From NCBI GenBank assembly GCA_026709085.1, contig JAPOTR010000021.1, forward strand, positions 1 to 62,577: a stretch of DNA of 62,577 bases. The letters run 5' to 3'. Below are positions 29,642 through 40,060 of this stretch, in pieces (the first letter of the stretch is position 1; each line of letters begins with the position of its first letter). The DNA is from Cyanobacteria bacterium MAG CAR3_bin_5 (GTDB lineage: Bacteria; Cyanobacteriota; Cyanobacteriia; PCC-6307; Cyanobiaceae). The position numbers were made by a program, and so were the translations under genes. The notes beneath the pieces are model-generated. The model was not told where the DNA came from and ran no database searches. It saw only the letters and a list, made by a program, of their open reading frames with translations.

Positions 29642-29736
29642 ACCAGCCGCCCTTCAGGGTGTTGGGGCTTTTCAGTAGGGCTCCCTGGCGCAATCTACGA
29701 TGGGAGACGTGAACCGTCTCCCCCCATCCTGCATCC

Positions 29737-30483
29737 ATGGAGTTCGTTGACTGGCTCTGGATCCTTCACCCTGCCCTTGCCGTGGTCGTCATCTATCCCC
29801 TGGTGGGCATGGTGGCGTACCTGGGCCGGCAAACCCGGCGCCGTCGAGTGGATCGCGCCAAAGCACGCCAGATTTCCCCCACCGCCGGCCGTGACCACAA
29901 GGATCTGGGGAAGTGGCTGACCACAGGGATGGTGGCCATTGTTCTGGTGGCCATTGCGGTGTCCATTATCACCAAGTCCTTCTGGTCCGACCCCGGTCAG
30001 AACCCCAAGCGCGCTGCTGAACTGCTGCTGGTGCTGACGGGCACAGTCGTTGCGCTGCTGGTGCTCTGGCGTGTGCAACAACGCTGGCAGCGGCTCCTCT
30101 TTGCCCTGCTCACCTGGGGGGGGGTGCTGGGCCTCGGCGCCCAGCCGGAGGTGTGGCGCGTCAGCGACGACCCCGGCGCCTTCGCCTTCTGGACATCCCA
30201 CTACTGGACAGGGGTGGGGCTGGTGGCCCTGATGCTGTTCTCCATGGCCATCAGCCCGGAAACGCTCCGCCGCCTGGCTTGGCGCCGTGTGCATCTGGCC
30301 GTCAGCATCATGGCGGGCGTTCTGTTGCTGATCCAGGGCATCAGCGGGTCCAAGGATCTACTGGAAATCCCCCTGAGTTGGCAGCAGCCAACCATCTGGT
30401 CGTGTGATTTCAACGCCCGCCGCTGCCCAGGCGGCGAACAGGCCAGGCTAGAAGAGCCCACGGCCCTTCAGCCTGTGGGTTGA
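29737..30483 (+). CDS. DUF4079 membrane protein
   Basis: A 248-residue protein of the cyanobacterial and plant DUF4079 family. Four or five hydrophobic segments (about 8-28, 64-83, 98-115, 123-137, 155-195) carry conserved histidines in ILHPALAV, TSHYWTGVG and WRRVHLAV. Placed as they are, these could ligate heme as in cytochrome b561-type proteins. That role is inference from the fold layout. It ends with TGA at 30481-30483, in the same frame as the glycosyltransferase that follows. Confidence 0.8.
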   Translation: MEFVDWLWILHPALAVVVIYPLVGMVAYLGRQTRRRRVDRAKARQISPTAGRDHKDLGKWLTTGMVAIVLVAIAVSIITKSFWSDPGQNPKRAAELLLVLTGTVVALLVLWRVQQRWQRLLFALLTWGGVLGLGAQPEVWRVSDDPGAFAFWTSHYWTGVGLVALMLFSMAISPETLRRLAWRRVHLAVSIMAGVLLLIQGISGSKDLLEIPLSWQQPTIWSCDFNARRCPGGEQARLEEPTALQPVG

Positions 30484-30513
30484 GACCAACTGCGCAATGG
30501 TGACCCCCTGGCA

Positions 30514-32682
30514 TTGCTCTTGTCCCTACCCCTTGCTTCCCTGGCCCTCAGCCTGCTGCCCACCCTGCTGGTGGTGCTCACCTGCTGCTGGCTCACCCGG
30601 CGTCCAGAAGCCCAATGCCGGCCATGGCGGCGGCGGCTGGCCATTCTGCTGATCACCGGCCTGGCGGGACGTTATCTCGTCTGGCGGGTGCTGTTCGGCT
30701 TGAATCAGCAGTCCCCCATGGCGTTGGGGTTGAGCTGGCTGCTGTTGGCCTGCGAAGGTTGGCTGATCCTCACAGGCCTGTTGCAGATCGGCCTGTCCTT
30801 CTCCAGGCGGAGGGAGCGCACCATCGCTGCCGAGGCTGGCGAAGCCCTGCTGCAACAGTGCCCCAGCCCCCCCACGGTGGACGTGCTGATTCCCTGCTGC
30901 GGTGAACCCCTGGCGTTGCTGGAGCGCACCATCCTTGCCTGCTGCCGCCTGGACTACCCCGCCAAGACGGTCTGGCTCCTGGATGATGGCCCTGAACAGG
31001 AGGAAACCGGTGGCCAGGAGAGCGGTTCTGCCCGGCAGCGCCGTGCATTGGCCCGGAGCCTGGGGGCCCGCTACCACCACCGCCAGGGACGCCGGCACGC
31101 CAAAGCGGGGAATCTCAATGCGGTGTTGCCCCACTGCCATGGGGAGTTGCTGGCGGTGTTTGACGCCGACGTGGTGCCCCAGCCCCACTTCCTGCGCCGC
31201 ACCGTCGGGTTGTTCCTCCGTGAATCCCGCCTGGGGTTTGTACAAACCCCCCAGAGCTACATGACCCCGGATCCCCTGATGCGCAACCTGGCCATGGAGG
31301 ACTGGCTGCTGCCGGACGAGGAAAGTTTCTACCGCTGGATCGAGCCGGTGCGGGACAGTGTGGGGGCCGTGGTTTGCGCGGGCACGTCTTTCCTGATGAG
31401 GCGGCGGGCCCTGGATCAGGTGGGCGGGTTCTCCACCGATAGCCTGTCCGAAGACCTGGCCACCGGGATTCGACTCGTTGCCCTGGGCTGGCAAGGTCTC
31501 TTCCTGCCCGAGAAGCTCAGCGCCGGGCTGGCCGCACCGGGTGTGGCGGACTTTGCCCAGCAGCGGTTGCGCTGGTGCCGCGGCACGCTGCAAACCCTGC
31601 GCAGCCCCTGGGGACCCCTGCGCATTACCGGCCTCGGTTGGCTTCAGCGGCTGGCGTTTCTGGAAGGGGCGCTGCACTGGTTCAACGCCATCCCCCGACT
31701 CATCCTGCTGGCGTTGCCCCTGAGCACCGGCCTTCTGGGGATTCTGCCCATCAACCTCAACGGCGCCAGCTTCCTGATGGTGTTTCTGCCCTACTGGCTC
31801 AGCCTGCTGATGCTGGTGAGCTGGCTCAACCGTGAATCCCGCTCCGCTCTGCTGCCGGAACTCTATAGCTGGCTGCTCACACCGGTGCTGGCCTGGGCGG
31901 TGGTGCAGACCCTGTTGGTCCCCCGCTGGCGTCCGGGCTTCCGGATCACCTCCAAAACGTTGCACCGCCCCAAACCCCGCCTGGCCTGGAATCTGGTGAT
32001 TCCCATTCTGGCGCTGTTTGTCCTCAACGGCTGGAATCTCCTGGGGCTGTTGTCCATCCTGCCCCCCAGCCCCGCCATGGCCACCATGCTCACCCAGCAA
32101 CAGGCGGAGGGGAATCGGTTTGTGGGCCTTCTCTGGAGTGGGCTGAACCTGCTCGGATTGCTGACGGCCCTCAGGGCCTGCCTGGATCCGCCCCGGACCC
32201 GGTCACTGCCCACGTTCCGGGTGTGCTGGCCGGGCCGACTCTCCACGGACAACGGCGGCACGGTCCACCAGGTTCACGTATGTCGCATCAATGAACAGGA
32301 GGTGGTGGTGGAGCCCAAGGCCGCCCTGGCGCCCGGCGGCGGGCAGTTGGCCATCGCGGCCGCCGCCGGGGCGGGGCGGGCCTCCCCTGTCCTGACGGTC
32401 CACGCCGGACCCACCCCCGGCCATGGTCGACTGCTTCCCCGGGACCAGCGCCAGCACCGGGACTGGCTCCATTGGCTCTATGCCACGCCGGGGCGCTGGC
32501 CCGATCCCGCCGCACCCGTGGAATGGCAAGCCATGCTGGCCCTTCTGCGGCGGCTGTTCTGGCGGCATGACCATGCCATGGGGTTGTTCGTTCCTCTGCC
32601 CAAGTCCGCCACCCTGGCCCACCCCCAGGCCGTCCCTCAGCCGCCATCCCTGGAGGGCCATGGACCTCACCAAGTGGCGTGA
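30514..32682 (+). CDS. Cellulose-synthase-like family 2 glycosyltransferase
   Basis: A membrane-embedded processive glycosyltransferase of 722 residues. N-terminal hydrophobic segments (about 1-20, 44-60, 70-95) precede the GT-A domain, which has the full D, DxD, ED, QxxRW signature: LLDDGPE, FDADVVPQ, LSEDLATG and QQRLRWCRG. Four or more spans follow (about 380-560). The weak C-terminal domain (about 580-660) is where BcsA has PilZ, but no RxxxR motif is evident. It probably makes an exported polysaccharide. No ATG is available. TTG at 30514 or CTG at 30490 would serve. Confidence 0.85.
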   Translation: MLLSLPLASLALSLLPTLLVVLTCCWLTRRPEAQCRPWRRRLAILLITGLAGRYLVWRVLFGLNQQSPMALGLSWLLLACEGWLILTGLLQIGLSFSRRRERTIAAEAGEALLQQCPSPPTVDVLIPCCGEPLALLERTILACCRLDYPAKTVWLLDDGPEQEETGGQESGSARQRRALARSLGARYHHRQGRRHAKAGNLNAVLPHCHGELLAVFDADVVPQPHFLRRTVGLFLRESRLGFVQTPQSYMTPDPLMRNLAMEDWLLPDEESFYRWIEPVRDSVGAVVCAGTSFLMRRRALDQVGGFSTDSLSEDLATGIRLVALGWQGLFLPEKLSAGLAAPGVADFAQQRLRWCRGTLQTLRSPWGPLRITGLGWLQRLAFLEGALHWFNAIPRLILLALPLSTGLLGILPINLNGASFLMVFLPYWLSLLMLVSWLNRESRSALLPELYSWLLTPVLAWAVVQTLLVPRWRPGFRITSKTLHRPKPRLAWNLVIPILALFVLNGWNLLGLLSILPPSPAMATMLTQQQAEGNRFVGLLWSGLNLLGLLTALRACLDPPRTRSLPTFRVCWPGRLSTDNGGTVHQVHVCRINEQEVVVEPKAALAPGGGQLAIAAAAGAGRASPVLTVHAGPTPGHGRLLPRDQRQHRDWLHWLYATPGRWPDPAAPVEWQAMLALLRRLFWRHDHAMGLFVPLPKSATLAHPQAVPQPPSLEGHGPHQVA

Positions 32683-34787
32683 TAGCCGGTGAAGACGGCC
32701 CATTCCGACTCTGCAGCGGACTGATGCCGAGGCTCAATGCTCCCCGCCAATCTCAGGGAGAGATCACCTCCCGACAGAGGCAACTCCAGGGTTACAGCCA
32801 GATCCAACTGGCGGCCACTGGTGGATAAGGATTCTTCAGAGGAGGCGCCGGTGACAATGCCGTCTTGAACGCCGGTAGCACGGGTGTATCGTATGGAACC
32901 GCTGGTCACCCGTAGGGGCTGGGAGAGGGAAAGGTTCAGGAAAGTGTCGTTGCCCAAGCTGCGCCTGGCCTGGAGGCGGAAGGCGTTGGCGCCGAGGCTG
33001 GAGATGGTCTCGATCAAGTGACTGGAGGTAACAGAGGGGGTGACAATGCCCACCTCTCCAACCGCCGACAAGCTCCACTGGCCAGCAGAGCTTTCAACCT
33101 CGGCGCCGAGAAAGACGGTATCAGCCGAGAGTTGACCGAAGGCGCCGTTGGCCTGACTGCCTAGCAACGACTCGTACTCCTTGACATGGCCCGCCGCGAA
33201 GGAGACCATGGGCAGAGAAGGGGGATCCCAGAACAATGTCAGACCATGCAGACGCTCCGGCGCCGCCAGGAATGATGCGGTAAACCCCTGGGGACCGGCC
33301 ATAGTGAAGGAGGAGGCGCCGTTGGCCAGGGCCAGGTGACCGTCGGCAGTGGGGGGCGCCGTCTTCTGCACATGAAACTGCCACGTCTCGGGAACGGGTT
33401 GCCGGTGGCTGGAGCGGAGAAAGTCTTGCAGGAGGGTGGCAAGGGAAGCGCCAGAGGACTCCGCAACGAAGGAGGCGGCATCGACCCAGAAGGGGGCGCC
33501 GAGGGAATCGAAGACGGCCACCTCCTGGGCGCCAAGGGCGCGGGAGAAAGCATCCCCCAGGGCAGGGCCAGCCGCCAGGGAAGTGGCAATGACGGGTATG
33601 CCCTGGTCCACTGCGGACATGGACTGGCCGCTGCCCATGAAGGCGGTGACGCCCCAGGGGTTGGTGGCGGCCCCCAGGTCCATGAGGCCGTGGCCATAGA
33701 TATTGGCGGTGGCGTAGATGCCGTCGTCCTTCGCGGTGGCAAAGAGGCGCGATACCAACTGCTCGTTGGACAGTTGGTTACGGAATACGTGTTTCATGAT
33801 CGCCAGGCCGCCGCTGACCATGGGCGCTGCATAGGAGGCGCCGCGGCCCAGGCCATATTGTCCATTCAGTTGATCCTGGGTGCAGGTGACTGCGGAGAGA
33901 GGGTCTGCGGTGCAGTGTGTATTGGCGACAAGTATACCTTCCCCCGGTGCGGCAATACAGAAGGCCTTGGCGATCCCGCAGCGATTGGAGAAGGATGAGA
34001 TCTTACCGGCTTCCCCAACGCTCACCACTGCGATGGAGTGGCCTTGCAATTCGCTGATTCTTGCAACGAGACCGGCCAAAAGCTCAGGGGAAGATGGAGT
34101 GGCGCCCTGGGTTGTCCCGTCATTGCCGGCCGACCATACAAGAATCGTTTTCTTTTGTTTATCAGCCTGAGCAAGAGCCTTGATAGTCTTGCTGTAATTG
34201 TCGCGAAGCTGTTTCTCTGTATAATTTTCAATCCCTCCTGAAAATCCGAATGATAGATTGAGAATGTCTAGATTATTCCCTAGAACAGTATTGTAGAGTT
34301 GCGAATCGGAGTTGTCTACAGATGATAACCGTTGAAGAGTAATTGGGGTATAAGTTCCGCCACCGCTGCCCAGCGGAATAGCAAACATTTTAACAGTTGC
34401 ACCATAGGCGCCGTAATACCGCCCGGCCGCTATGCTGGCAACCGCAGTTCCATGGGAAAAAGCTCCCGTAGCCTCCTGGGTAGCGCTTTGAAGCAATTTC
34501 CGGGTAATGGCGCCGGAGCCCGTATATTGAAAAGCATGGTGCGAAGAATGTATCCCGGTATCAATCAATCCAATCGTCACTCCCTTGCCGGGTGTGGCTG
34601 CTGCAGCACTGCCTCGAATCAATTCAAGGTTTGCCAGGGCCTCATATGTATTGACCATTTCCAAAGGCCATTTTATCGCTTCTTGAACAACAGTGCTTCT
34701 GAAGTCACTCTCAATCCTGGTGACAATCCCGGTCTTGACTGCAGTGGTCAACTGCTGAACCTTTGCCTCAACCTCGGCATTGGTCAA
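32667..34787 (-). CDS. Subtilisin-like serine protease with barrel-like C-terminus (split gene, main part)
   Basis: A 706-residue S8-family protease. The triad is visible: Asp in LIDTGIHSSHH (about 77), His in FSHGTAVAS (about 110) and Ser in GASYAAPMVSGG (about 330). The oxyanion Asn lies in WSAGNDGT. The C-terminal 250 residues have alternating strands typical of an autotransporter barrel. They end in an aromatic residue, W, rather than the more usual F. It lacks a signal peptide. The frame upstream continues for 11 codons to a TGA (34821-34823) and then into the lipoprotein-type N-terminus. One codon therefore separates the two parts, and this piece would have to start at TTG 34787. Confidence 0.8.
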   Translation of the reverse strand: MTNAEVEAKVQQLTTAVKTGIVTRIESDFRSTVVQEAIKWPLEMVNTYEALANLELIRGSAAAATPGKGVTIGLIDTGIHSSHHAFQYTGSGAITRKLLQSATQEATGAFSHGTAVASIAAGRYYGAYGATVKMFAIPLGSGGGTYTPITLQRLSSVDNSDSQLYNTVLGNNLDILNLSFGFSGGIENYTEKQLRDNYSKTIKALAQADKQKKTILVWSAGNDGTTQGATPSSPELLAGLVARISELQGHSIAVVSVGEAGKISSFSNRCGIAKAFCIAAPGEGILVANTHCTADPLSAVTCTQDQLNGQYGLGRGASYAAPMVSGGLAIMKHVFRNQLSNEQLVSRLFATAKDDGIYATANIYGHGLMDLGAATNPWGVTAFMGSGQSMSAVDQGIPVIATSLAAGPALGDAFSRALGAQEVAVFDSLGAPFWVDAASFVAESSGASLATLLQDFLRSSHRQPVPETWQFHVQKTAPPTADGHLALANGASSFTMAGPQGFTASFLAAPERLHGLTLFWDPPSLPMVSFAAGHVKEYESLLGSQANGAFGQLSADTVFLGAEVESSAGQWSLSAVGEVGIVTPSVTSSHLIETISSLGANAFRLQARRSLGNDTFLNLSLSQPLRVTSGSIRYTRATGVQDGIVTGASSEESLSTSGRQLDLAVTLELPLSGGDLSLRLAGSIEPRHQSAAESEWAVFTGYHATW

Positions 34788-34820
34788 GCAATCGCCACCG
34801 TGCGTCTTGAGGCATGGCAG

Positions 34821-35276
34821 TCACCGGTACCGTGACGTGACCGCCCCGTAGCCGCCGCCGCTGGCCCCATGGCTCATTCGTGCCGTGTCGTTGGCGGTAT
34901 CGTCGTCTTGCCCGGCCGTGACGGTGACAGTCCGGACAGTGTTCCACGTGCTGGCGCTGAAGTCGAGACTCAGGGGGGCAACGGTCACGTCACCGTTGCT
35001 TGACATCAGGTTGACGGTCACCGGGCCGCTGGGTTGGCTGGCCAGCCGCAGGGTGTAGCTGCCGTCTCCCCCCTCGCCTATCGTCAGACTCCGGCGGCTC
35101 AATACCAGACCCGGGGTGTCGTCATCCGTATCTTTAGGAGGAGATTGCTGGGGGTTGAGGACTGCTGAATCAGGCGTATCGGAAATTGAATCCTCTGTGC
35201 CACCGCCACTGCCACCGCCATCGCCGCAGGCAGTTAGCAGGACAACGGCCAGAACCAGGACTACTTTCTGAAGCAA
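34821..35276 (-). CDS. Lipoprotein-type N-terminus with Calx-beta-like repeat (split from protease)
   Basis: A 151-residue secreted lipoprotein-like protein starting at TTG 35276, with GGGGAG well placed upstream. The signal peptide ends in the lipobox LLTAC (Cys17). An acidic Gly/Ser/Asp linker follows, then one Calx-beta-like unit with IGEGGDGSYTLRL, WNTVRTVTVTAG and SHGASGGGYG. It stops at TGA 34821-34823, in frame with the protease. The two pieces together look like one outer-surface protease broken by a nonsense codon. If the stop is real in the cell, this would be a free surface lipoprotein. Confidence 0.65.
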   Translation of the reverse strand: MLQKVVLVLAVVLLTACGDGGGSGGGTEDSISDTPDSAVLNPQQSPPKDTDDDTPGLVLSRRSLTIGEGGDGSYTLRLASQPSGPVTVNLMSSNGDVTVAPLSLDFSASTWNTVRTVTVTAGQDDDTANDTARMSHGASGGGYGAVTSRYR

Positions 35277-35535
35277 TGCATCTCCCCGCCCCCGTAGGCT
35301 AGAAGATCCGGCTCTGGATGGCCAAGTTCGGGGACCACTGCTCTGGAACATCATGAGTGGCTGCCACTTTACCAGACCCGCAAGGAGGCGTGCAAACTGA
35401 AGCAGCCACACGCCGTTCCTCTCCCGCCCGTTTGCCTCGACAATTTCCATGGCCACCCACTATGATAAATGGAAATGCCTGTGTGCAACCCCTCTTTTTC
35501 GCCGCCTTGCTCCCACTCCATGACAGACTGCAGCC

Positions 35536-35715
35536 ATGCCCCTCATTCCCCGCTGGCGTTTCATGACCAGTGAAGCCAAAAACCTCGTGCGCACCATTGG
35601 CGGCGCCGCAATCCTGCTCCTGGTGATCCTGATGGCGTTCCGCACCCTTGCCAGCCTGCTGTGGCCCATGGTGCTGGTGGGGTTCCTGGTGTGGCTGCTG
35701 TTCTTCAGGCGCTGA
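35536..35715 (+). CDS. Small two-span membrane protein
   Basis: A 59-residue protein. After a basic N-terminus (MPLIPRWRFMTSEAKNLVR) come two adjacent hydrophobic segments (about 21-37 and 40-56) ending in FFRR. An internal ATG (35563) would shorten it by nine residues. No family recognised. It lies just upstream of tRNA-Thr on the same strand. Codon use looks like the host's. Confidence 0.5.
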   Translation: MPLIPRWRFMTSEAKNLVRTIGGAAILLLVILMAFRTLASLLWPMVLVGFLVWLLFFRR

Positions 35716-35753
35716 GTGGGTGGTGACCCATGGTTAAGGTCACCGGGGTTCAT

Positions 35754-35825
35754 GCCGGCATAGCTCAGTGGTAGAGCAGCGCTTTTGTAAAGCGAAGGTC
35801 GTCGGTTCAAATCCGTCTGCCGGCT
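35754..35825 (+). tRNA. tRNA-Thr (anticodon UGU)
   Basis: The acceptor GCCGGCA pairs perfectly with UGCCGGC. The anticodon loop UUUGUAA gives UGU at 34-36. The T-arm has the UUCAAAU loop. The outermost anticodon-stem pair (27-43) appears to be a G-A mismatch. No CCA is encoded. It reads ACA and, by wobble, other threonine codons. The hydantoinase gene starts 35 bp downstream. Confidence 0.93.
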
Positions 35826-35859
35826 TCCCGTAACACTTGATGTGGCATTTGGGGACGGC

Positions 35860-38800
35860 ATGGCCCAAAACCAGTGGCGGTTCTGGATTGACCGGGGGGG
35901 CACCTTCACCGACATTGTGGCCAGGGCCCCGGACGGCAGCCTCAAAATCCGTAAGCTGCTCTCCGACAATCCCCGCCAATGCCTGGATGCACCGGTGCAG
36001 GGTATTCGGGAGGTGCTGAATCTTGCCCCGGGGGACCCCATGCCGGCCCAGGCCATTGCGGAGGTGAGAATGGGCACCACCGTGGCCACAAACGCTCTGC
36101 TGGAGCGCAAGGGAGAACCCGTTGCCCTGGTCGTTACCCGCGGGTTTCGCCATGCCCTGGCCATTGGCAACCAGGCCCGGCCCCGCCTGTTTGACCTGGA
36201 GATTCGCCGGCCGGAGTTGCTCTACACCCAGGTGGTGGAGATTGAAGAACGCATCGATGCCCAAGGCCGGGTGGTTCAACCCCTGAACCACAGCCGGACC
36301 CGCGCCGCGCTACAGGCGGTCCATGACGGGGGGATTCGCGCCCTGGCCGTTGTGCTGCTCCACAGTTACCGCGCCCCGGCCCATGAACAAGCCTGTGGGG
36401 CCATTGCGGCGGAGATCGGCTTCCGTCACGTCTCCCTCAGCCACCGGGTGAGCCCCTTGATCAAGGTGGTGGGGCGGGGTGAGACCACCGTTGTGGATGC
36501 CTATCTCTCCCCGCTCCTGCGTCGTTACGTAGACCAACTGGCCGCGGAGTTGGGGGATGTTCCCCTGCTGTTCATGCAGTCCAACGGGGGCTTGACGGCA
36601 GCACAACGGTTCCAGGGGAAGGATGCCGTCCTGTCCGGCCCCGCCGCAGGGGTGGTGGGTGCTGTTGCGGTGACAAAGGCCGCGGGTTGCGCGCCCCCCA
36701 TGATCAGCTTCGACATGGGGGGCACCTCCACGGACGTGAGCCTCTGCCATGGGGAGTACAGCCGCAGCCTGGAGAACCATGGGGCCGGCGTGCATCTCCA
36801 GACGCCCATGCTGAACATCCACACGGTGGCGGCAGGCGGGGGTTCCGTCTGTTCCTTTGCCCAGGGCCGTTACCAGGTGGGGCCGGACAGTGCCGGCGCC
36901 AATCCGGGGCCAGCCTGCTACGGCCGTGGCGGCCCCCTCACGGTGACGGATTGCAACCTGATCCTGGGCAAGTTGCAACCCCAGCACTGTCCCGCCGTGT
37001 TTGGTCTCAACCGCCGGTCCCCCCTGGATCCGGGGGCGGCCCGCCGGAAGCTGACGGCCATGGCCGTCGCCATCGCGCAACATACCGGGCAACCCCAATC
37101 CCTGGCGGCAGTGGCGACGGGCTTTATCACCGTTGCCGTGGAGACCATGGCCAAAGCCATGAAGACCATCTCCCTGGAGCGGGGCTGCGAGGTGAGGCAC
37201 GCCACCCTCTGCGGGTTCGGGGGCGCCGCCGGGCAACATGCCTGTTTGGTGGCGGATGTGTTGGGCATTCGCCGCATCCTGTTCCATCCCATGGCCGGTG
37301 TGTTGTCCGCCTACGGGCTGGGCCAGGCCGCCATTCGTGCCCTGCGGCAGCAGTCCCTCAATTGTCCCTTGGGCAATGGGCTGGAACAGCCCGTAGCGGG
37401 AACCCTGGATCGCTTGGCCATGGCGGCCCGGCAAGCGGTGGCCAGCCAGGGCATCCACCCCACACGGATTACCATCCAGCGCCGTCTTCACCTGTGCTAC
37501 CGCGGGTCCGATACCGCCCTGGAGGTACAGGCCGGCAGTCCGGCGGCCATGGTGGAAGAGTTCATGCGTCATCACCGGAAGCGCTACGGCTTTTTGATGG
37601 ACAACAAGCCGTTGATGATCGCTACGGCGGTGGTGGAAGCCGTCGGTCATGCCCAGCCCCCGGCTCAACATCCGACTCAACCCCGTCAGGACCACAGGGC
37701 AACCCGGCCTGACGTTCCCATCAACAGCGTGGTGACGGTTCTCAACGGTCGCCCCCGGATGACGCCGGTCTATGACCGGACCACGCTCCGGGCCGGTGCT
37801 GTTCTGTCGGGACCTGCCTTGATCAGCGAGGCTGTGGCAACAACGATTGTGGAGCCGGGCTGGCAAGCCCGATGCACCCACCAGGGAAATCTGGTTCTGG
37901 AAAGAACAGGCGCCAAAGCAGAGGTTCCTGCTACTGCTGCTGCCAAGGAGGTGGACCCCGTGCTGTTGGAAGTGTTCCACAACCGCTATATGTCCATTGC
38001 GGAACAGATGGGCGTCACACTGGAAAAAACCGCATCGTCCGTGAACATCAAGGAGCGCTGTGACTTTTCCTGTGCCGTCTTTGACGCCCATGGCAACCTG
38101 GTGGCCAACGCTCCCCACTTGCCCGTTCACCTGGGTTCCATGTCCGAGAGTGTACGGCAGGTGGTGCGGGGCCAGGAAACCCCCATGCGGCCCGGTGATG
38201 TTTATGTTCTCAACAGCCCCTATCTTGGCGGCACCCATCTACCGGATATCACGGTCGTTACCCCTGTCTTTGATCCACAGGGACGGAAGATTCTATTTTA
38301 TGTGGGCAACCGGGGACACCATGGGGACGTGGGGGGAATCTCCCCCGGCTCCATGCCCCCCAACTCCCGCTCCATTGCTGAAGAAGGGGTGATCATTCCC
38401 GTCAGCAGAATGGTGGCGGCAGGACGTTTTCAAGAGGGAGCCATGCGGGCTATTCTGAACAGTGGACCCTATCCGGCCCGCAATCCCGATCAGAACATTG
38501 CCGATCTGCGGGCGCAAGTCGCTGCCAATGCCTGTGGCGTGGCGGAGTTGCAAAAGCTGGTGGATGAATTCCAACTGGCCACTGTGCAAGCCTACATGGA
38601 CCATGTGCAAGTCAATGCCGAGGAATCTGTTCGACAAGTCATTTGCTCTCTGAATAGCGGTCAATTTTCCTATGAACTGGATAACAGCGCCAAGATTCGG
38701 GTGAAGGTGTCCGTTGACCATCACCAACGCAGTGCTGTTGTGGACTTTACCGGCAGCAGTCCGCAACTTGATAACAACTTCAATGCCCCGACAGCCATCA

Positions 38801-39480
38801 CCAGGGCGGTGGTGCTCTATGTATTTCGCACGCTGGTGAAGGCCGATATTCCCCTGAATGAAGGTTGTCTCAAGCCCGTCACCATTGTGGCGCCCCAACC
38901 CTCCATGTTGGCCCCCAGGAATCCGGCCGCGGTGGTGGCGGGGAACGTGGAAACCAGCCAGGCCTTGACCGATGCCCTCTATGGCGCCTTGGGGGTGATG
39001 GCTGCTGCCCAGGGCACCATGAACAACCTCAGCTTCGGCAATAACAATCATCAGTATTACGAGACCATTGGCGGCGGCTCTGGCGCCGGGGCGGGGTTTG
39101 CCGGGGCCGCCGCTGTGCAGACCCACATGACCAACTCCCGTCTCACGGATCCCGAAGTGTTGGAATCCCGGTTCCCTGTGCGGGTGGAGTGTTTCGAGAT
39201 TCGCGAAGGCTCCGGCGGCGCCGGGCGCTATCGCGGTGGGGACGGGGCCCGGCGCCGCCTGCGCTTTCTTGAGCCCATGGAGGTGATGATCCTGGCCAAC
39301 CGCCGCCGCATCCCCCCCTACGGCTGTGCCGGAGGCAGCCCCGGCGCCCCCGGTCGCAACTGGCTGGAGCGGGTCAGTGGGGAGACCGTTGCCCTGGGAA
39401 GCTGTGATCGGGTGCAGGCCCTGGCAGGAGACATGGTGGTCATTGAAACGCCGGGTGGGGGCGGTTATGGTGTGCCTTGA
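35860..39480 (+). CDS. Hydantoinase/5-oxoprolinase, fused A and B subunits
   Basis: A 1206-residue ATP-dependent cyclic amide hydrolase. The N-terminal HyuA half (about 1-680) has the ASKHA-type motifs [12 protein letters not shown] and [12 protein letters not shown], and GGSVCSF. The C-terminal HyuB half (about 700-1200) starts around [14 protein letters not shown] and contains [24 protein letters not shown] and the final ETPGGGGYG. Family members open 5-oxoproline or hydantoins with ATP. The exact substrate cannot be read from sequence. 5-Oxoproline salvage in glutathione turnover is the commonest role. The ATG at 35860 was chosen over GTG 35842. Confidence 0.93.
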   Translation: MAQNQWRFWIDRGGTFTDIVARAPDGSLKIRKLLSDNPRQCLDAPVQGIREVLNLAPGDPMPAQAIAEVRMGTTVATNALLERKGEPVALVVTRGFRHALAIGNQARPRLFDLEIRRPELLYTQVVEIEERIDAQGRVVQPLNHSRTRAALQAVHDGGIRALAVVLLHSYRAPAHEQACGAIAAEIGFRHVSLSHRVSPLIKVVGRGETTVVDAYLSPLLRRYVDQLAAELGDVPLLFMQSNGGLTAAQRFQGKDAVLSGPAAGVVGAVAVTKAAGCAPPMISFDMGGTSTDVSLCHGEYSRSLENHGAGVHLQTPMLNIHTVAAGGGSVCSFAQGRYQVGPDSAGANPGPACYGRGGPLTVTDCNLILGKLQPQHCPAVFGLNRRSPLDPGAARRKLTAMAVAIAQHTGQPQSLAAVATGFITVAVETMAKAMKTISLERGCEVRHATLCGFGGAAGQHACLVADVLGIRRILFHPMAGVLSAYGLGQAAIRALRQQSLNCPLGNGLEQPVAGTLDRLAMAARQAVASQGIHPTRITIQRRLHLCYRGSDTALEVQAGSPAAMVEEFMRHHRKRYGFLMDNKPLMIATAVVEAVGHAQPPAQHPTQPRQDHRATRPDVPINSVVTVLNGRPRMTPVYDRTTLRAGAVLSGPALISEAVATTIVEPGWQARCTHQGNLVLERTGAKAEVPATAAAKEVDPVLLEVFHNRYMSIAEQMGVTLEKTASSVNIKERCDFSCAVFDAHGNLVANAPHLPVHLGSMSESVRQVVRGQETPMRPGDVYVLNSPYLGGTHLPDITVVTPVFDPQGRKILFYVGNRGHHGDVGGISPGSMPPNSRSIAEEGVIIPVSRMVAAGRFQEGAMRAILNSGPYPARNPDQNIADLRAQVAANACGVAELQKLVDEFQLATVQAYMDHVQVNAEESVRQVICSLNSGQFSYELDNSAKIRVKVSVDHHQRSAVVDFTGSSPQLDNNFNAPTAITRAVVLYVFRTLVKADIPLNEGCLKPVTIVAPQPSMLAPRNPAAVVAGNVETSQALTDALYGALGVMAAAQGTMNNLSFGNNNHQYYETIGGGSGAGAGFAGAAAVQTHMTNSRLTDPEVLESRFPVRVECFEIREGSGGAGRYRGGDGARRRLRFLEPMEVMILANRRRIPPYGCAGGSPGAPGRNWLERVSGETVALGSCDRVQALAGDMVVIETPGGGGYGVP

Positions 39481-39628
39481 GTGTGGGTCTATCATTCTCG
39501 GCCCGTGGGCGTCATCAGGGACTTGAAGCGGGAGAGCGAGGCGAGGGGGATTGGTTTACGTTGACCAGCATTACGTTATTGACCGTAAACACGGAGAAAG
39601 CATTCTCATCCCATGAGGAGGCGCCACC

Positions 39629-40060
39629 ATGTTCAGCGAACGCCTAAAGCTTGCTCGAAAACGCCACGGCCTGTCACTGCGCAATTTGTCGTCGCGGCTG
39701 GCGGCATTGGTCTCAGCCCAGGCCATTGGCAAGTACAAGCGCGGGAAATGATGCCCAGCTCACCTGTCGTCATTGCCCTGGCAGTGGAGGTCAAGAATCT
39801 GTTCGTCATCAGCGCCGCGGCGTTGGTCATTCGGATGCGGGATTTGGACATCATCGGAGAGACAGCGGTGCAGAACGTCTTTCGCGGCGTAGGGCGCACT
39901 TGGCGCACAGAGGAACCTTGCCCTCTGGATCGGGCAGAAGAACCCAGGCGTTTCCAGCGTCTCTGTTTCAGGGCGCTGGCCAAGAATATAGTCTCGAAAT
40001 CCAAGGCTGCCGAACTACAAGATCCCGGTGAGAGATGTTGAGCGTGCAATGGTAGGTTCT
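39629..40060 (+). pseudogene. Decayed XRE/ImmA-type regulator
   Basis: The gene starts with ATG at 39629 behind a strong AGGAGG. It encodes a helix-turn-helix of XRE type (RLKLARKRHGLSLRNLSSRL, then SAQAIGKYKRG) and hits TGA at 39749. The reading continues in another frame as MMPSSPVVIALAVEVKNLFV. Near 40010 it shifts again into a segment (IPVRDVERAM) that resembles the C-terminal part of XRE-ImmA/IrrE regulators. At least two frameshifts and probably an internal deletion have occurred, since no HExxH metalloprotease motif remains. The 3' end overlaps the end of the opposite ATPase gene. Confidence 0.65.

Noticed and set aside
29266..29712. 148-codon plus-strand frame after hrcA
   Set aside because: No family features and mixed composition. 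It crosses a probable promoter region and conflicts with the small membrane peptide frame.
23423..34823. TGA recoding as a sense codon, prompted by two in-frame TGAs
   Set aside because: Many intact genes here end in TGA at their normal family length (for example ilvD and the hydantoinase), so TGA works as a stop. Pseudogenisation is simpler.
36310..38238. 642-codon frame antisense to the hydantoinase
   Set aside because: Rich in His and Gly with no family likeness. The plus strand gives a full hydantoinase.
35754..39480. tRNA-Thr as an integration site for the hydantoinase gene
   Set aside because: No repeat of the tRNA 3' end and no integrase were found downstream.
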